From Atriophallophorus winterbourni (taxonomy: Eukaryota > Platyhelminthes > Trematoda > Plagiorchiida > Microphallidae), in assembly GCA_013407085.1 (NCBI GenBank), contig JACCGJ010000294.1, positions 1 to 64,000 on the forward strand: 64,000 bases of DNA, in the 5' to 3' direction. Numbering within the stretch: the first letter of the stretch is position 1; each line of letters opens with the position of its first letter. The translations under genes were made by a program, and so were the position numbers. The notes beneath the pieces are model-generated. The model did not search any database. It was not told where the DNA came from and was given only the letters and a program-made list of their open reading frames with translations. Below are positions 47,601 to 59,839 of the stretch, piece after piece.

Positions 47601-50600
47601 AGGTGGCCCACGATACATTCAGTTAAGTTGCGCTCCATAATTTTCGAGATTCATGGGAGCAGCGTAACAGTTCTGTAATAAAGGTGTAATAAATCTGATT
47701 TCAGATAACTTTGGCGCAAAAAAACCAGATTGGGTTTGTGGATTCTTAGCAATTCCAAACGTTCAAACCGAAAATGAATGATAAATCTATGTGTACTTCC
47801 AAACTAATTCGTCTCTATGAAATGTTCCGTAATATATAATAATCATTACGATTACGGTGGTTTCGAATACAAATTCATCAACGCTTAGCAGCTTTTTCAA
47901 CGCTCAATGAGAGCAAGCACATCGCCTCTGGCTGATATATTTAAGTGTCACAAAACCGGTGTAAATTTTTATATGCAGTGTTTGTGGAAATTCCAAACGA
48001 TATTAACAGCGCCAACCGAAACCTCAATTGGATTACACCATTAGCGCTAAAACTTACCATACAATTAGATTCAAGTATAACCGAATATATCTTGAAGTTA
48101 TTGAAAACGATCTGAGATAGCTCGAGAATCACACTTATACACTTTAGAAAATATTATCAAATAGGTATGTGGATCCTGATCTTACTATCCCTACCTGGTG
48201 TGTAAAAACAGCACAAAACCGGTCGTGATGTGTGTGTGATGGAAGTGCATACAAGTGCATACGGATTATATGTCCAGAAGTTTCGTTAATTAAGACAAAC
48301 GTTATGTTTGTTTATTACTGATTATTATCATAGTAACCTCAGAACAGCCCTTCAAAACGGGCAACAAAAAACTCTGAAGTAGAATTGGGTGAATTCAATG
48401 TGAGAAATGGTTCAGAACAAGAGTCTTGCATGTGGTTCCGTCTTTGCGTCACTAAAATTGTCTTCCATACGAAACTGCAGTATAACATCTCTTGGAAACT
48501 TCCTATTGAGCTGATCTTGGAGAAATTTTGGAAATGCATTGAACACAGGATCGTATGAAGCCTAATCTCTTCACTAATTTAAGTTACGCTAGGCGCTAAA
48601 CATTTTACAACCAACCATCAAAATAATCCCTATAATAAGAATGTACTAATCTGCTAACATACTACATATTTACTCCAAAATAAAGGTGTCTTGATGTTCG
48701 CTATCATCAGGTGAATTCAGTAAACCTATAAACATTGAGAAAACGATTATGTATTCCAACGCTGTGGTTCTTTCTAAGAAACCTGTTTAACAGTTGTTTC
48801 GAATTATAACTTTGTCTACCACGTTTCCACTGTTTCCTGTTTAAGCGAAACTTATCCTAATGTTACCATCAGATGACGGCAACTAACCAGAAACCAGTCG
48901 TGGTGTGTATGTGCACTATATACACACACTATACATTGGTCAATGTAGTCATCTGTTCACAACACCAGCAGCTATACACCGTTAAAAATTGATATTTCAT
49001 CAGCAAGAATTTCATTGTGATCCAGTATTACAACATCGTTGTTCTTTGTAGAAACCCAATTTAACAGTGTCTTCAAAGTAAAATTTTGAATGATTAGACA
49101 TCAGTTCAAAATTACAACAAATGAACACGAATATCATAATATTTCGGATTGCACTACTAGTAGCACGCAAAAATTAACCGACGTACCTACACCAAACACA
49201 CCTTTGGTCTTGCCAAAGCCACATGCAAATTAGCGAAAAATCGAAAGCAGAACAAAATGCTCGGGCATAAATGTGTGGACCGTTGTGTGTGGCTTGTTTA
49301 TTCCAACATTTGTAGACAGCTAGAAAGCCTTAGCTAAAAGAATGTGACCATCAGAATATTTGTTTTTCTTCATATACAGTCTGGTCACCCTTTCATTTGA
49401 ATAAAAATATGAATGGCTGTAATAGCTCATAAACTACAATCCATTAAAAAGCATACCAAGGCTGCCAAACGAACGGATATTGCGGACTGCAGTGGCTTTA
49501 GTATGAAAGTTTGATATTATCGCATCAGATTGAAGATCAAACCAATCGGTGAGTGCAAAAAAGTAAGCTGATCCAAGGGGGATGCATCCATATCAAAAAT
49601 TGAGGGAATGATCTCATTAGAGTAAATACGCGATTGAACCGTACTCTATTTTGCCATGGTATTTAGTAAGTTAATCTACAATAACCGAGGTTTGTTCCCA
49701 AAAGGTACATGCTTTTCGGTTGGACTTCCAGTTTGATCCAATCAGAACTATATTTGAAGTAATATTCTTAAAATCGCAAGTCTAGGCTCAGGCAAAGTGC
49801 CACACACGCTGATTGCGCGTTGGCTGAGATACTGACAACTCTATACAGATAAAAAGTGACAAAGTTTGCAGCTAAGTACCAACGGTAAATCAATTTCGCA
49901 TGGTGTTCAATGCTCAGTAGAGAATTAGTGTACTATAGCACATTTGTGTTTAGATTGCAATAGTCATGTGCTCTCGGTCAAAGCTTATGATTTTTGAAAG
50001 CAACTTCCCCGGGCCAATATAATGACATCACAAAAACGGTAATTGTATGTGTACCAAGTTCAGGTTAGTGTGGACCACGTGTTTTATCGCATCAGCATTT
50101 GCGGTATGCGGTTTTGCCACCCCAACTCCGGTATTTACTGCACCAACCATCCTTAAAACTGGTAAAATGTCTTGAATTTGTTGAACGTAAAAACATGCTA
50201 CAACTAAGTCTAGTCTTGACCTGAGTAGTGAATGTAGCGCAAATAAAGTATTAAATGTGTACAATTTATACATAGACAAATTAATTTATTTAAATGAGAT
50301 TAAAAATGAACCAGGTATATTTCCGTTTATCACCAAATGGCCAAACACGCAAACGCATTTAAGTCCAATCGGAGAGGTTACCCTTCGTAGCAGGTAGTTA
50401 GTTAGCGGGTAGAACCCATCACTTTGGATAGGACGAACTGAACCTAGGTCTGTAAGGAATTTCTTTTATGTCTGCAAGTTTATGACAAGAAACGATTACA
50501 ATAACCAAAGGTGAGTATTGGGGGATTTTCGTCATTGCACACTGTCCCGTAAATATTCCAACCTATGCACATTAACCTAGTGAAGTTCCTCCGATCGACA

Positions 50601-53600
50601 ATAACGGTTACGCCAGAAGCTTGTCATCAGTTTTCCAGGCACAAACTCTAAAAAATATTCTGTCTACTGATTTTAAAATGTTTCTTTCGTGAAGATGCTG
50701 TGAAAATTGGAGAAAGAATATCGAATAGTTGTGGCCAATGAGTCAAAATTTTGTATTAAGCCTAAGAGAATGTTTTATATGACGTAGTTCAGAGCATTCG
50801 AAAAATAAATAATTTTAGGGCTGCGAAACTTGATCAAGTAATTGCCTAAGGATAAACATGTGGTCCTACGTATTGAGTATTTAGGGCAAGCTGTGCATAA
50901 GTCAGCTAGTTATACATGCTCGTCATGAGTTGATCCACCTAATGGCGGGTGCATTTGTGCCTATCTCTTACAGATCCGGCTCTGACCTATCCCAATATAT
51001 CGATAGCACTGCAATTCATTATCCAGCGAAAGAGAAAGCGTTTAAGTAAATGTGATGACGTCGCTACCTCGATCAAAAGGGTATAACAATAATGTTTGGT
51101 GAGTCCTATACTGTTTAATGTTCCTGATCATGTAGTGTCAAGAGGCTTTATTATTGAAAGCAAAGTCTCTGTGAACAGAACACCTTGTTTAATTTCAAGC
51201 GGTAGTTAGTGTAAGAAACTTTGGATATTTGGAATTGCGAAAGTTTTGTCTTAGCTTATTAATCAACCTAAACATTTCTCTACTTTATAAGTGGAAACTA
51301 ATGTTAATTTTGATAACATCAACCTTGAATCAGGTATCTTTTAGAATTTTGAATAAGATGCTATTTAAAAGGGAATTTTGAAATGACAAGGACAAGTAAT
51401 TGAGTTGGGATAAATTTAGTTCAACCGGGTTAGAATGTGAACAAAAGGAATTTGGGACAGAAATGGGTTAAAATCTGGTCCCAATTAAATGTGATCAAAT
51501 AGATTTTTTATCATGATATACGTGTATCCCATATTCAGGATGTTCATGCATAATCATAATAATGATACACTGAATGTATGAATGCATTTCTTGCCAAACT
51601 TACGTCGACATCAGAGATTCCCTTGTCAAACAATGTCCTGGTCCACAGCCATCCTGTGATAGTGAAAAGGACCGGTCGATTGCGCTGTAGTTCTTCCACA
51701 TGACAGATAATTTCGGCACATATCGGTTTGTGCAGTCGATAACCAACACGATCACATTGAAGGATCTGTTGCGTGTGAATCGAGAAGCGAGATGAGTGGT
51801 TTGTGCTTATTGAACAACTGTGACATTCATGGTAATTTCAAGGTAATTTCAAAGTTTATAATCGTCAGAAACGGCATGTTGCTTAAGAATATTTATAGAA
51901 TAGTAATAAATAAGAAAGTAAGTAAAGTGTAGAACTTTTGCTGAAATTAAATAATGATGTGTAAACACATGTTTGAAAAAAATAATGTGATGAAAAGACT
52001 TTGTTCAAATTACTATTACAGTTTCTGCAGTTTATTTAGTACGTAACGTTCAAGGTAAATTATTCCAGGGAAACAGATACGAACCGAATATAATATATTC
52101 TAAAGTTCATGCGGAATGACATTTTTATTGCTATTGTTTAACAATAAAAACAGCTTTGCAATATTTGGTATTACTTATTACTCTTACATATATTATATTG
52201 CTTGTGAATTCTAGCCTCAGGTGTTTATCTGGCAATCTCAAGGCTATTAACTTTGGCCTAGTTAGAGCAATCTGCCAGTTGATTTAACTTTGTGTATATA
52301 ATTCGCACTATCGTATTAAAACTCTCAAATTATTCAGATAAAAAGTAAAACCGGGGGCGGTCTAGCGAACTTTTCAAAATTGCATTCACGTTTATTATAT
52401 TGAGCATTCCAGATGCGATAATCTTACTCACTGTGTATCCAGTTGTCACCACTCGCTAAAGCGTACTTCGGCTGCTCACCTTACTAATGTACGTATTATA
52501 GTTGAATGGATTAATTTGTACGCATTTCGCCCACGATCTCTTAGCGTTGGGACTAAACTAATTTCTCAATTACTTATCTCTTGTATTGAACCTCATGTTT
52601 TATACTGTTCCTCTGCTGTATTAGCCACACTTTATTAAAAAGACTTTGTGCTGTTTGAACTCTATACTCAGATTATTTTACTCGCAAGCTTTATTTCTCA
52701 TACACGCATTCGCGTAATACTCTCGAGAAATCAGATTTCTTCACGCAATAATAATATTTCCGCAGAATATTCCCACAATATTGGTCAGTGCTCTACCACT
52801 ACGCACGCATACATTGTCGTTTCGAATGAAATTATTAATGCCAATATTTGTAGGCAATATCCGAAATACATTGGGCTCTTCGAGATGTAATATATATTTA
52901 TTTTTTGATTGGTTTTCCTAGGCACTGGCGCGAATATCGGCAAAATAGTCAAACAAACCTTCGCCTGATCACTGTGATCTTAAACATAAACCCTACAATG
53001 ATTGCAATATTGTGAAGCCGATCGGTATTATTTATTGAAAAGAAATTTGTATCACTGGTTTGAACCATTGTCGGTAGATCGTAATCTTCAATAATAAATT
53101 TCCATAGGATAACGATCACCACGTTCGTATACTACGCGCAATGTTTGGTGAATCAGTCCAATTAATAAGGTCTTGCCTACGTGACTTGACAATTAATCCT
53201 GAGATTATTACATGCATATTAATGACAAGTGCAAGCTCATGTTGTGGGAGAGTTCCTCTTAGCCACTTTCCTGTTTTGTCTATCAGCATCTGCTATGACG
53301 AATAATAAAGCGAATATGAATAAAAATGCAATACATGATGTAATAAACCTATCATCTTGTTCTGCAACATTTCTTCGGAGCCTAGAATTAGTTTCCATAG
53401 ATTTTCTTTTAGATCTTCTCCTTGAATGCGATTGGATTATCGAATTTTAATTTAAAATGTATATAGATGTCTGTTAATGAGTTTCCATATACATAAGCAT
53501 TCATTTAACAAATGATACATTGCTTAGATCACATATTTTTCCCTCTAACACCAAAATTAATTATTATAATGACGTGGCGTGCCATTTATTACAGAAGCCG

Positions 53601-56059
53601 TAATGGTGAAACTGTCACCTATCTAAACAACCCCGTTTATAACATTTTCAAGTCCGTATTGCCGGGTGTTTTCCACGCGACGTGGTATAGTGGTAACTAG
53701 TTCCAAGTGCGTATATATTTTAGAACCTTATAAGAAGCGGTATTTTAAAGCTTCCTTTTAGAGTGTTGTAATGTACCTGTGTGTTTCTCTAATGGAATGG
53801 TTAGGAACATTGCTTTGGCGCATGACAGTGAAAGCCGCAATACAGATGTCTGGCTAATCTCACCCTATTAACACACACAAGTTAATTGCTGTTTGCATGT
53901 GTCAGATGTGTAGACACCACAACAGTTGGACTAATCGATTTTTGTGAAGCTTGTCTTCTTTTATAAACAAATAGCGTATTAAAATCTGGGCTCTTTTGGG
54001 TGTCTAAAATGTGCATCAACCATCCCGCCATTCAAAATTCGATGTCCACGCAAGAATTAGATGTGCGATCAGGGGAGGGCGAAAATCTATTTGGGTAATC
54101 GTAATAATATGTTATATTTTATCCTCACAAAATCTTATGTAGTTAAAGGTTACTGTTCAAATGTTTGCCCTTCAGTTTAACTCATACAGATCCTTTTGTA
54201 GAATTGAAATTAGGATTATTTTCCCGGATAACACGCCGAATTGAAGTACACAGTCGAACGATGCTAATAGTTGACAGCTTCACGTTCAACAATCTTAAAC
54301 ATTTGAATTAGTTTGATGGGTTTAACAAGATTAAATTATTATAAAAATATAGTGTCAGTGGTTTAAATGGTTAGAAATAGTTACGTCTATAAAACCGGTG
54401 ACGAAATCTTGTATGTCGCATATTTTGATCAAACATTGTTTAAATTTAAGTGCGGGGGATGTGAGCAACACCGTGCGTTTGTTTAAATTCATTTTGTAAA
54501 CAAAGCAGTTGAAACTTAATTACGTGACGAATCGATACAACATCGATTGTCTTAGAACGTTTCGTTTTGGACACAGATGTTTCATCCGAATATAGGAGAC
54601 AGGAAAGACACGAATAATGATTAAACACCAGTTTATTGATCAGCGATTCATTGGTCACAACAATATGCAGTCTACAGCGTCTGTAAATATCATATTTTTT
54701 TAAATTCTGTATGATATGTTGTGACGTTCCTTTCCGTTCGTCACACTCAGCAAGCTGTACCCCCGAGTTAATCGGTATATGTTTATTTTTTTTAAATGAA
54801 CGACGCCTAACGCTCAGCGTACCCACAATGATAGCACCGAACACTCCTGGTGACTAATCGCACTCTAGTTGGCTTGTCGCTTGCGAATGGTTTCCGGTGT
54901 TTGTATGAAGATGTCTTCTACAACGCCAATGAACATAAAAAAGCTGAGTTTGAAATTAACAGATTTTGAGATCGGTTATGAGACTTTCGTACATCTCTTA
55001 TTTTGAAACGAGCTTTCTTATGTTGAGAGTGTTCGCATAAACAGTCTCATTGTCACACTATAAATGACACAAAGTCTATATTTTCCTAAGACATGCTAAG
55101 TAAAATGCAAGTAAGTCACTCGTCGAATATTTGATCCATAGGTGTCCACCTTTGGAAACCAATTTGAACATGAGTGAATTTGAGGTTTTGTTTTTGTTTG
55201 CTAAAAAAACAGACCAACTGTGTGTGTCCATATCGGGAGATGTGACTAATAGAAACATCTCAATTAAATGTGCTGCTCACATTACCCACACTAACAAGCC
55301 ACAGCCGATTTCTGGCTGTTTGCTGTCATCAGGTGGAGACCGTGAGATTAGGTTCAGTGAGCCTTCAAACAAAGAATAGGTGGTAAACAAAGTTATACTT
55401 GAATGCCACTGTTTGATAGGGTTCTTACAACGAAGCAAAATGTTCAAACGCAGAATCACATAGAAATTCTTCGTCAAGCGCTCTGATGAATGACCAATGA
55501 AATGGGTTACTCACATACCCACATACATTTCGCTTATTAAATTCTTTGCAACGCGGGCACCTGTTGTATTAAGCTAGTTCTTCTTGCCTACTTGAATGAA
55601 CAAAAAGAACCAGAAAAGCGTTTCTGGCATGTATGTACCAAGTACGTAGGGAGAATTCTATAAGATTAAATCGCATTCTCCAGCTAAGAATCAAACTGTA
55701 TGTGCGTCTGCTTTTGTAACAATCTTTTGAGACCATGCAAACATCCGGAACACTGCTCAAAAGATGCAAGGGCCGAATTAACTAGGATTCATGACCTACA
55801 CATTCGATGAGTCAATTGGCAATATTTAATTATTTTCAATCGGTCTATGAAGGCTAATGAGAGGTTCGTCAAAGCAATTGTAACAGTACAGATTCAAGAC
55901 CTCACCTCTTTTGGAATTCTCCGAAAGATGCTATAAGATGGCGTACCGAATGCTGGAGAAATGGCCTCGTCTGTTGAAGGTTGCTCACTCATTGTCCAAT
56001 TCGTTTCCGTACTTCGAATGTTGTTTTCGTCAAATAAAGTTTCACCAGGAATCACATGC
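44086..56059 (-). CDS. Integrin alpha subunit, 3' part (calf-2, TM, tail)
   Basis: Integrin alpha chains pair with a beta chain as cell-matrix receptors in the plasma membrane. Mapped exons, in transcript order, are 56059-55906 (tentative), 51765-51604, 48561-48471 and 44619-44086. The strongest marks are a hydrophobic helix followed by GFFKRR, diagnostic of integrin alpha chains, and a calf-2 segment with paired cysteines and WLWTRTLF, which aligns with the CxxxxCxV...LW(T)xTF pattern before the membrane in alpha-V/PS2-type chains. The calf-2 middle (between 55,905 and 51,766) and everything upstream (propeller, thigh, calf-1) were not located and may lie beyond 64,000. The join from the 48.5 kb exon to the last exon is out of phase with the donor I prefer, so a small exon is probably missing. 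Confidence 0.85.
45385..45590 (+). repeat. Hammerhead repeat, family 1, complete unit at 45.4 kb
   Basis: The best preserved family 1 upstream half: CACATGTGATTGAACAGG, the GGTTGATCGTACTAGCC hairpin region, AACAGTAG (45,443-45,450) paired exactly with CTACTGTT (45,480-45,487), an inner ACAAG/CTTGT hairpin, then the ribozyme and GGAAATGCATGCAAATGA. Confidence 0.75.
45515..45560 (+). ncRNA. Type-I hammerhead ribozyme, family 1 (CUGGUGA core)
   Basis: CUGGUGA (45,524-45,530; one base from CUGAUGA), stem II GUGC-AAACA-GCAC, GAAA at 45,544-45,547, stem III ACUGGU, GUC site after 45,553. Stem I pairs CCCUAC just upstream with GUGGGG just after the cleavage site (six pairs, one wobble). Only one core base departs from consensus. 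Confidence 0.65.
45690..45805 (+). repeat. Hammerhead repeat, family 1, worn fragment
   Basis: GCATGAGGATCATG, GTCCCTACCTGGTGAGTGTA and a degenerate remainder. The GAAA box is not recognisable. Confidence 0.4.
46440..47690 (-). mobile_element. LINE-E: decayed CR1-like reverse transcriptase fragment
   Basis: Minus strand, between integrin exons. Read in changing frames it shows VISKIMERNLTECIVG, AAQHGFRRNRSCLSNL, VHACYIDLSKAYG, then MPFNIRKCKMLQLDQQY, VEKDLGIRITDNLK and YIHPTIEYMI. The C-terminal part RTAMMVLTDVTHRRVRSDMM ends near 46,512. The order of motifs matches the RT of LINE-A at low identity, so this is an older family or copy. It has many stops. Confidence 0.8.
48165..48265 (+). repeat. 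Hammerhead repeat, family 1, copy at 48.2 kb
   Basis: GTGGATCCTGATC, CTGGTGT (48,195-48,201), AAACAGCACAAAACCGGTCG, TGTGTGTGTGATGGAAGTGC. The core has two or more changes, so it is probably inactive. Confidence 0.6.
48471..48561 (-). CDS. Integrin alpha exon (pre-membrane calf-2 strand), tentative
   Basis: From a TTAG acceptor the frame reads ASYDPVFNAFPKFLQ, then DQLNRKFPRDVILQF, ending one base into a codon at a GTATGG donor. Phase 0 at its start matches the preceding exon. The FPRDVILQF strand sits where alpha-V-type chains have the last calf-2 strand. The same frame stays open for 19 more codons to a stop at about 48,414, so the 3' boundary is uncertain. Confidence 0.55.
48740..49075 (+). 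repeat. Hammerhead repeat, family 2, unit plus start of a second
   Basis: The unit has hairpin GGTTCTTTCTAAGAAACC, AACAGT paired with ACTGTT, CAGATGACGGCAACTAACCA, GAAACCAGTCGTGG (GUC after 48,899). About 265 bases on, a second upstream hairpin (GTTCTTTGTAGAAACC) and AACAGTGTC begin another unit, so this is a tandem remnant. Confidence 0.6.
49076..51603. other. Integrin intron, no exon accepted
   Basis: A minus-strand frame at 50,279-50,028 resembles calf-2 sequence but is out of genomic order and frameshifted (see rejected items). Nothing else was seen. Confidence 0.5.
51604..51765 (-). CDS. Integrin alpha exon, calf-2 (C...CAEIICHV, WLWTRTLF)
   Basis: A 162-base exon, phase 0 at both ends, acceptor CGCAACAG and donor GTAAGT. 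It encodes ILQCDRVGYRLHKPICAEII, then CHVEELQRNRPVLFTITGWL and WTRTLFDKGISDVD. The cysteine spacing and the LW-T-TF motif match the end of the calf-2 domain. The frame is open a further 20 or so codons upstream, so a more 5' acceptor is possible. Confidence 0.85.
52030..52110 (-). repeat. Short LINE-A-family scrap
   Basis: Contains GGAAACAGATACGAACCGAA, which matches the segment near the 3' end of LINE-A and LINE-B (GGAAACAGACACGTACCGAA). Only some tens of bases are recognisable. Confidence 0.4.
52111..54445. other. Integrin intron, missing calf-2 exon expected here or nearby
   Basis: The calf-2 middle should lie between 55,905 and 51,766. A short minus-strand segment at about 52,425-52,480 (GEQPKYALASGDNWIH before a GTGAGT) resembles the sequence that precedes the IHT-L-C motif, but its phase does not fit the next exon as drawn. 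Confidence 0.3.
54450..54480 (+). repeat. Fragment of family 2 repeat
   Basis: GCGGGGGATGTGAGCAACAC is the conserved 3' flank of family 2 units. Nothing else of the unit is recognisable. Confidence 0.4.
55265..55510 (-). repeat. Hammerhead repeat, family 2, inverted copy
   Basis: Minus strand: AACCCTATCAAACAGTGGCA region, CCACCTGATGACAGCAAACA, GCCAGAAATCGGCTGTGG, then GGTAATGTGAGCAGCACA. CUGAUGA (55,332-55,326) and GAAA (55,312-55,309) are intact, but the U of the cleavage triplet is changed (GGC), so cleavage is not expected. Confidence 0.65.
55906..56059 (-). CDS. Integrin alpha exon, calf-2 linker, tentative
   Basis: Acceptor ATCGCAG, donor GTGAGG. One base completes a split codon, followed by 51 open codons: HVIPGETLFDENNIRSTETN, WTMSEQPSTDEAISPAFGTP, SYSIFRRIPKE. 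It carries an N-glycosylation site (NWT). Charge and position resemble the loosely conserved region before the calf-2 strands, but there is no diagnostic motif, so membership of this gene rests on strand, order and splice sites. Confidence 0.45.
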
Positions 56060-59000
56060 CTGCGATGACGTGAGTTCGCTTCGAAAACACAAATAATGAG
56101 AGCTCAAGCTTGTGGAGTTTTATGACTTTCATATAAGACAAGTCTTTTTTAAATCTAAGCATTTGATTATTGAAAAATATTAGCTTTTCAAATGTAAAAT
56201 GGAATAGTCAGATTGGGATTACGACAATTCGGTTTGGTTTATCTAAATTTCTATAGACTGTCTAAGTTGTTTAATAGGAAATAAGTCGAGCACGATTATA
56301 ATCGATTTGCTTAGAATTACTATCGCTTTTGAGTGACCCTTTGTCATCATCGCAACACCATCTCTTGCATGGAGTACACCAATTTCTACAATATCGGAAT
56401 ATGGCGAAATGACACTGAGACTAACCGGCTAGGAATTAGCGTTTCCTTGATATTTTTTTGAAATTCTGATTTTAAGATTTTAAAATCAAATTGTGTTAGA
56501 ATTACTACGGATTGTAAATATCGATTCAAAAAATGTGTATGCAAAAGTATTAGTAATTAGTCGTCATGGACGGAGCGAGGCTAGGTAAAGTTTGCTTTGT
56601 CAGTTGGTTGAGGCAACATCGGGAGTAGTTCGCATAGAATCCTACAATTTTAATTTATATATGGCTAAATCTTTGGAGATTACCACGTGAGCAAATAGAA
56701 CCGACAATCTGTCTATACCAATACTTGCGGTAGTTTCGTTCCAAGTGTTGGATAATCAGCATTCTAAGAGTTGTGAAAATAACTTATCTCATGAGATGAA
56801 TAGCATTATAAACGTTGAAAGGTAGCTAACATGCGCCCAATAGTGTAAAGAGTTCATGAGTATAGTCACTATGAAAAGAAGTAGCAAGGCTCATACAAAT
56901 CTCAGATTTGTAAGAAAGAGAATTTAGCTGAGAGAAGTCACTGTGAAGCACAGTAGTCTAAGTAGGCAGGCATATTCAGCAAAGGGTCGCTCAAAAAGCG
57001 CATAACAGTTAAATGCAGAAAAATGACTCACTACGTCGAGTACAATTTCAATACGGTGATTCCAGCGACTGGTAAACCACTAAGCCACAGTAAATTTAGC
57101 AAATAACCTTATCTTGGAGGAATATACGGATGTCATTTACCAAAATGTTGGTAACACGTATGTGAATTTGTCGATTAGTCTGCTCAATTTGGAGTTTTAC
57201 TAAGTCTTAGATGCTTCTTTTTTCAAATAATGGTCTGAGTAAAATATCCGCATTTGCATACATTTCCGTCACACACACTACATCTAATTTCGCGCCGTTT
57301 GCATTCATCATATAGGCACATTACGATCTGATACTGAAGTTGAAAATTTGTCCCGAATTGCATGTATAATATCTTAAGGTATTTTGACTAATTTATTGTT
57401 TGAATTTGATACATAAATCTAAGGTTTAGGCGCCACATTACATTGTACTTCATTGTACACAGGTGGCCATTGGCGATTGAATATGGCATGGACTGATTGT
57501 AGACCAGTAATGGCTCATTTGAAGCAAACGACAAGCCTCAAATTGCCATCGGCAACAATTCAATGTCAGCTAATACTCGAAACGATTTCAATAAAAACAC
57601 AGATTGAAAGCTTCATAAAAATCTAAAAATGCCATGTCTTTTTGGTATTAGTTTAGCACCACATGATCATATTTGCTGCGTTTATTTTAACCAACAATTT
57701 GGATAGCGTCTCTTAATCCACTTCACGTACACACTGGTGTTAAACAAATTAATTCGATTTATCTAAATGTTTACACTGACAACCAGACTGAGAGAAAAAT
57801 TTCTGGCACGTCTGAAACTGTTGGAAAAAAATAATTGACTTTCACGCATCAACATCCGCAACAGCTGGATGAACGATCAATCATATCGTGGTGTAGAGCT
57901 AAGGAATATTTATGGGTGGTTCCTCATTGAATTCAGCCATTGAAAGATTTGAGCGTTCAACTAAATATTTTGTACGAGGGATTTTCCTCGATATAGTTTA
58001 CCAATACATTAAATATATTGTACACGCTTGCGATATCAACTCGAATTGATACGGTAGATCTTCTGAAAGTCGAACTATAAATCATAGGTTAATAAAACTT
58101 GCTACAACAGAAAATCTTACTGCTATTGATCACAGGCATCGGAGTAGCATTCAAATATATTTACGGGATTTATCAAGACAAGCGGTCGATTTGTTCTCTA
58201 AAATGAAACCCCGGATGATAATCCGCGAGCGAAGAGGTGCCTCCATGTTCTACTTTGAACACATATTGCCGTAAAAATAAATTTGTTTGACTGCTTAAAA
58301 ATGGATGCATCCGAAACTACGCCTTATTGTCTCTGGGTATACATTTACTCAACGACTGGAACCGTGCTTGCCGCGAATCTTTAGCGCCCCTAGCGTCTGC
58401 ACATAGTACACGTCATGTAAAACCTTCAGGGTTATATTCAATGTCGCGAAACGCGACTTTAATAAAACAAAAGTGCTAGACCGCAACAAAATTGATTTTC
58501 GGAAGCATGAACTTGGTCCATAAATATTTAAACAAATCGCAGTACAGGCTATAGCTAATTATTCCTCCGCACAGGTGGAAATTTTGATAACTCCGATGAT
58601 GCGGAAGTTAAAGTGTTTTGGGTTTTGCGTCGAAAAATGTCAAGCTTAAGACAAGACCGAAACGAATCAATATAGCTTGATTATGGCCTATGTAAAGCAT
58701 TAGACAATAGGCAAACCTTGGAGATGGTTAAAAATCCAGCTTAGATAAAACAGAAATACTGATGCGTCATTCTAATTGTTTCAAATACGTGCATACAGAA
58801 TAAGGCATTTCGTATAATACATATTTCAATTTTTCACGGATTTCTATATCCGTAAAACAAAAATCTTGAACAATCAGCTAAAATAGGACTGCGATCAATG
58901 AGTAAAATGACATGAATTTTTCAGTACTAGGTTTGTGCTAGATGGTCAACAGATTGTCGGGGCGTACTTTTTCTGCTCGTCCACTTTTCCATCACGTGAT

Positions 59001-59374
59001 TTTGGTTTTCGCTAGCAAAGCATCGGGTGAGAGTTAAACGGAATCGATCAGAAAGATCGAACTACGGAAATCGATTGGGCGAGATTTTAATCGCTGAGAG
59101 GATTGCATACCGCGTTTTTAACGATTTAAGAAACAATGATTAGGATCTTGCGTATTACAACAAAGATAAATTATAAATAAAATTGTACTTATCTGCAATA
59201 ACATCAGAAAATATGGCTGTAATTACAATCAGCTGTATGCAATACCTATTTTTCATAATTCGAAGCTATTCCCTTAGAAGTTCATGTCACGACCGATTCA
59301 ATTCGATGAAACGTCGCAGACAAAATTCATAAAATAAATATTGGAGTAGTTAATTAAATTTAAGCTGGGCAATA
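56060..59374. other. No gene seen
   Basis: AT-rich. Holds the inverted 57.3 kb hammerhead copy and a 75-codon plus-strand open stretch ending at 58,274 with weak resemblance to a LINE C-terminus. No integrin propeller exon was recognised. Confidence 0.45.
57235..57335 (-). repeat. Hammerhead repeat, family 1, inverted worn copy
   Basis: Minus strand: ATGATGAATGCAAACGGCGC, GAAATTAGATGTAGTGTG, GGAAATGTATGCAAATGC. CUGAUGA has become AUGAUGA and the GUC site is lost. Confidence 0.5.
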
Positions 59375-59578
59375 ATGTTTATAGAATACATACTACCCAA
59401 AATTGGCGCGATCGACAATATTATAGAAAATACTCGGAACAGAAGCCGCAATACAATTTCGTTGGATATGTTTTACAATGCAACTAGCTATCTTGGCTAT
59501 TCGGTGGACGTTGATTTGGTTTATTCATCTTGTTCCAATTTGGCTATTTCAAAAGTTTCTCGCAATCGCCTCCTGTAG
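59375..59578 (+). other. Plus-strand open frame resembling an integrin FG-GAP strand
   Basis: 67 codons, ending ATSYLGYSVDVDLVYSSCSN, LAISKVSRNRLL. The YLGYSVDVD...NLAIS spacing resembles the start of an integrin alpha propeller blade, but it is on the strand opposite to the mapped integrin exons. It has no calcium loop and ends in a stop without a clear donor. It may be chance. Confidence 0.2.
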
Positions 59579-59839
59579 GGTTTAATTGGTAAAGTCATCC
59601 ACATTGCAATAAGATTTCACTAACACACACTATTAATATGGAGAAAATGTTTGAACAATTTATGCCTAAGACAGTAGCTAACATTCGTTGAATTACCTGT
59701 CAACAAAAAACTACCGTTCTAATTAATCTGACCAGCGCTGCTAACGTCAAATATAACTATGTTTTCAATCAAACCTACCCCAAGATTGTTTTCGTGTTAG
59801 TGTTGGGATTTTTTAAACCAGCGTGTGGAACTGCATCCA

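Noticed and set aside
49980..50279. Minus-strand frame resembling integrin calf-2 (RLDLVVACFYV, then TITVFVMSLYWPGEVA)
   Set aside because: It needs a one-base frameshift, has no good acceptor or donor around the second half, and lies after (3' of) an exon that encodes a later part of calf-2, so the order is wrong. Probably coincidence; an unused duplicate exon is possible.
54446..54844. Minus-strand open frame of 132 codons
   Set aside because: No motif or family resemblance, its end overlaps a piece of the family 2 repeat, and it does not contain the expected calf-2 sequence.
58050..58274. Plus-strand 75-codon open stretch (RTINHRLIKLATTENL, DHRHRSSIQIYLRDL)
   Set aside because: Looks faintly like a LINE C-terminal region, but no RT motif precedes it within reach; too weak to call.
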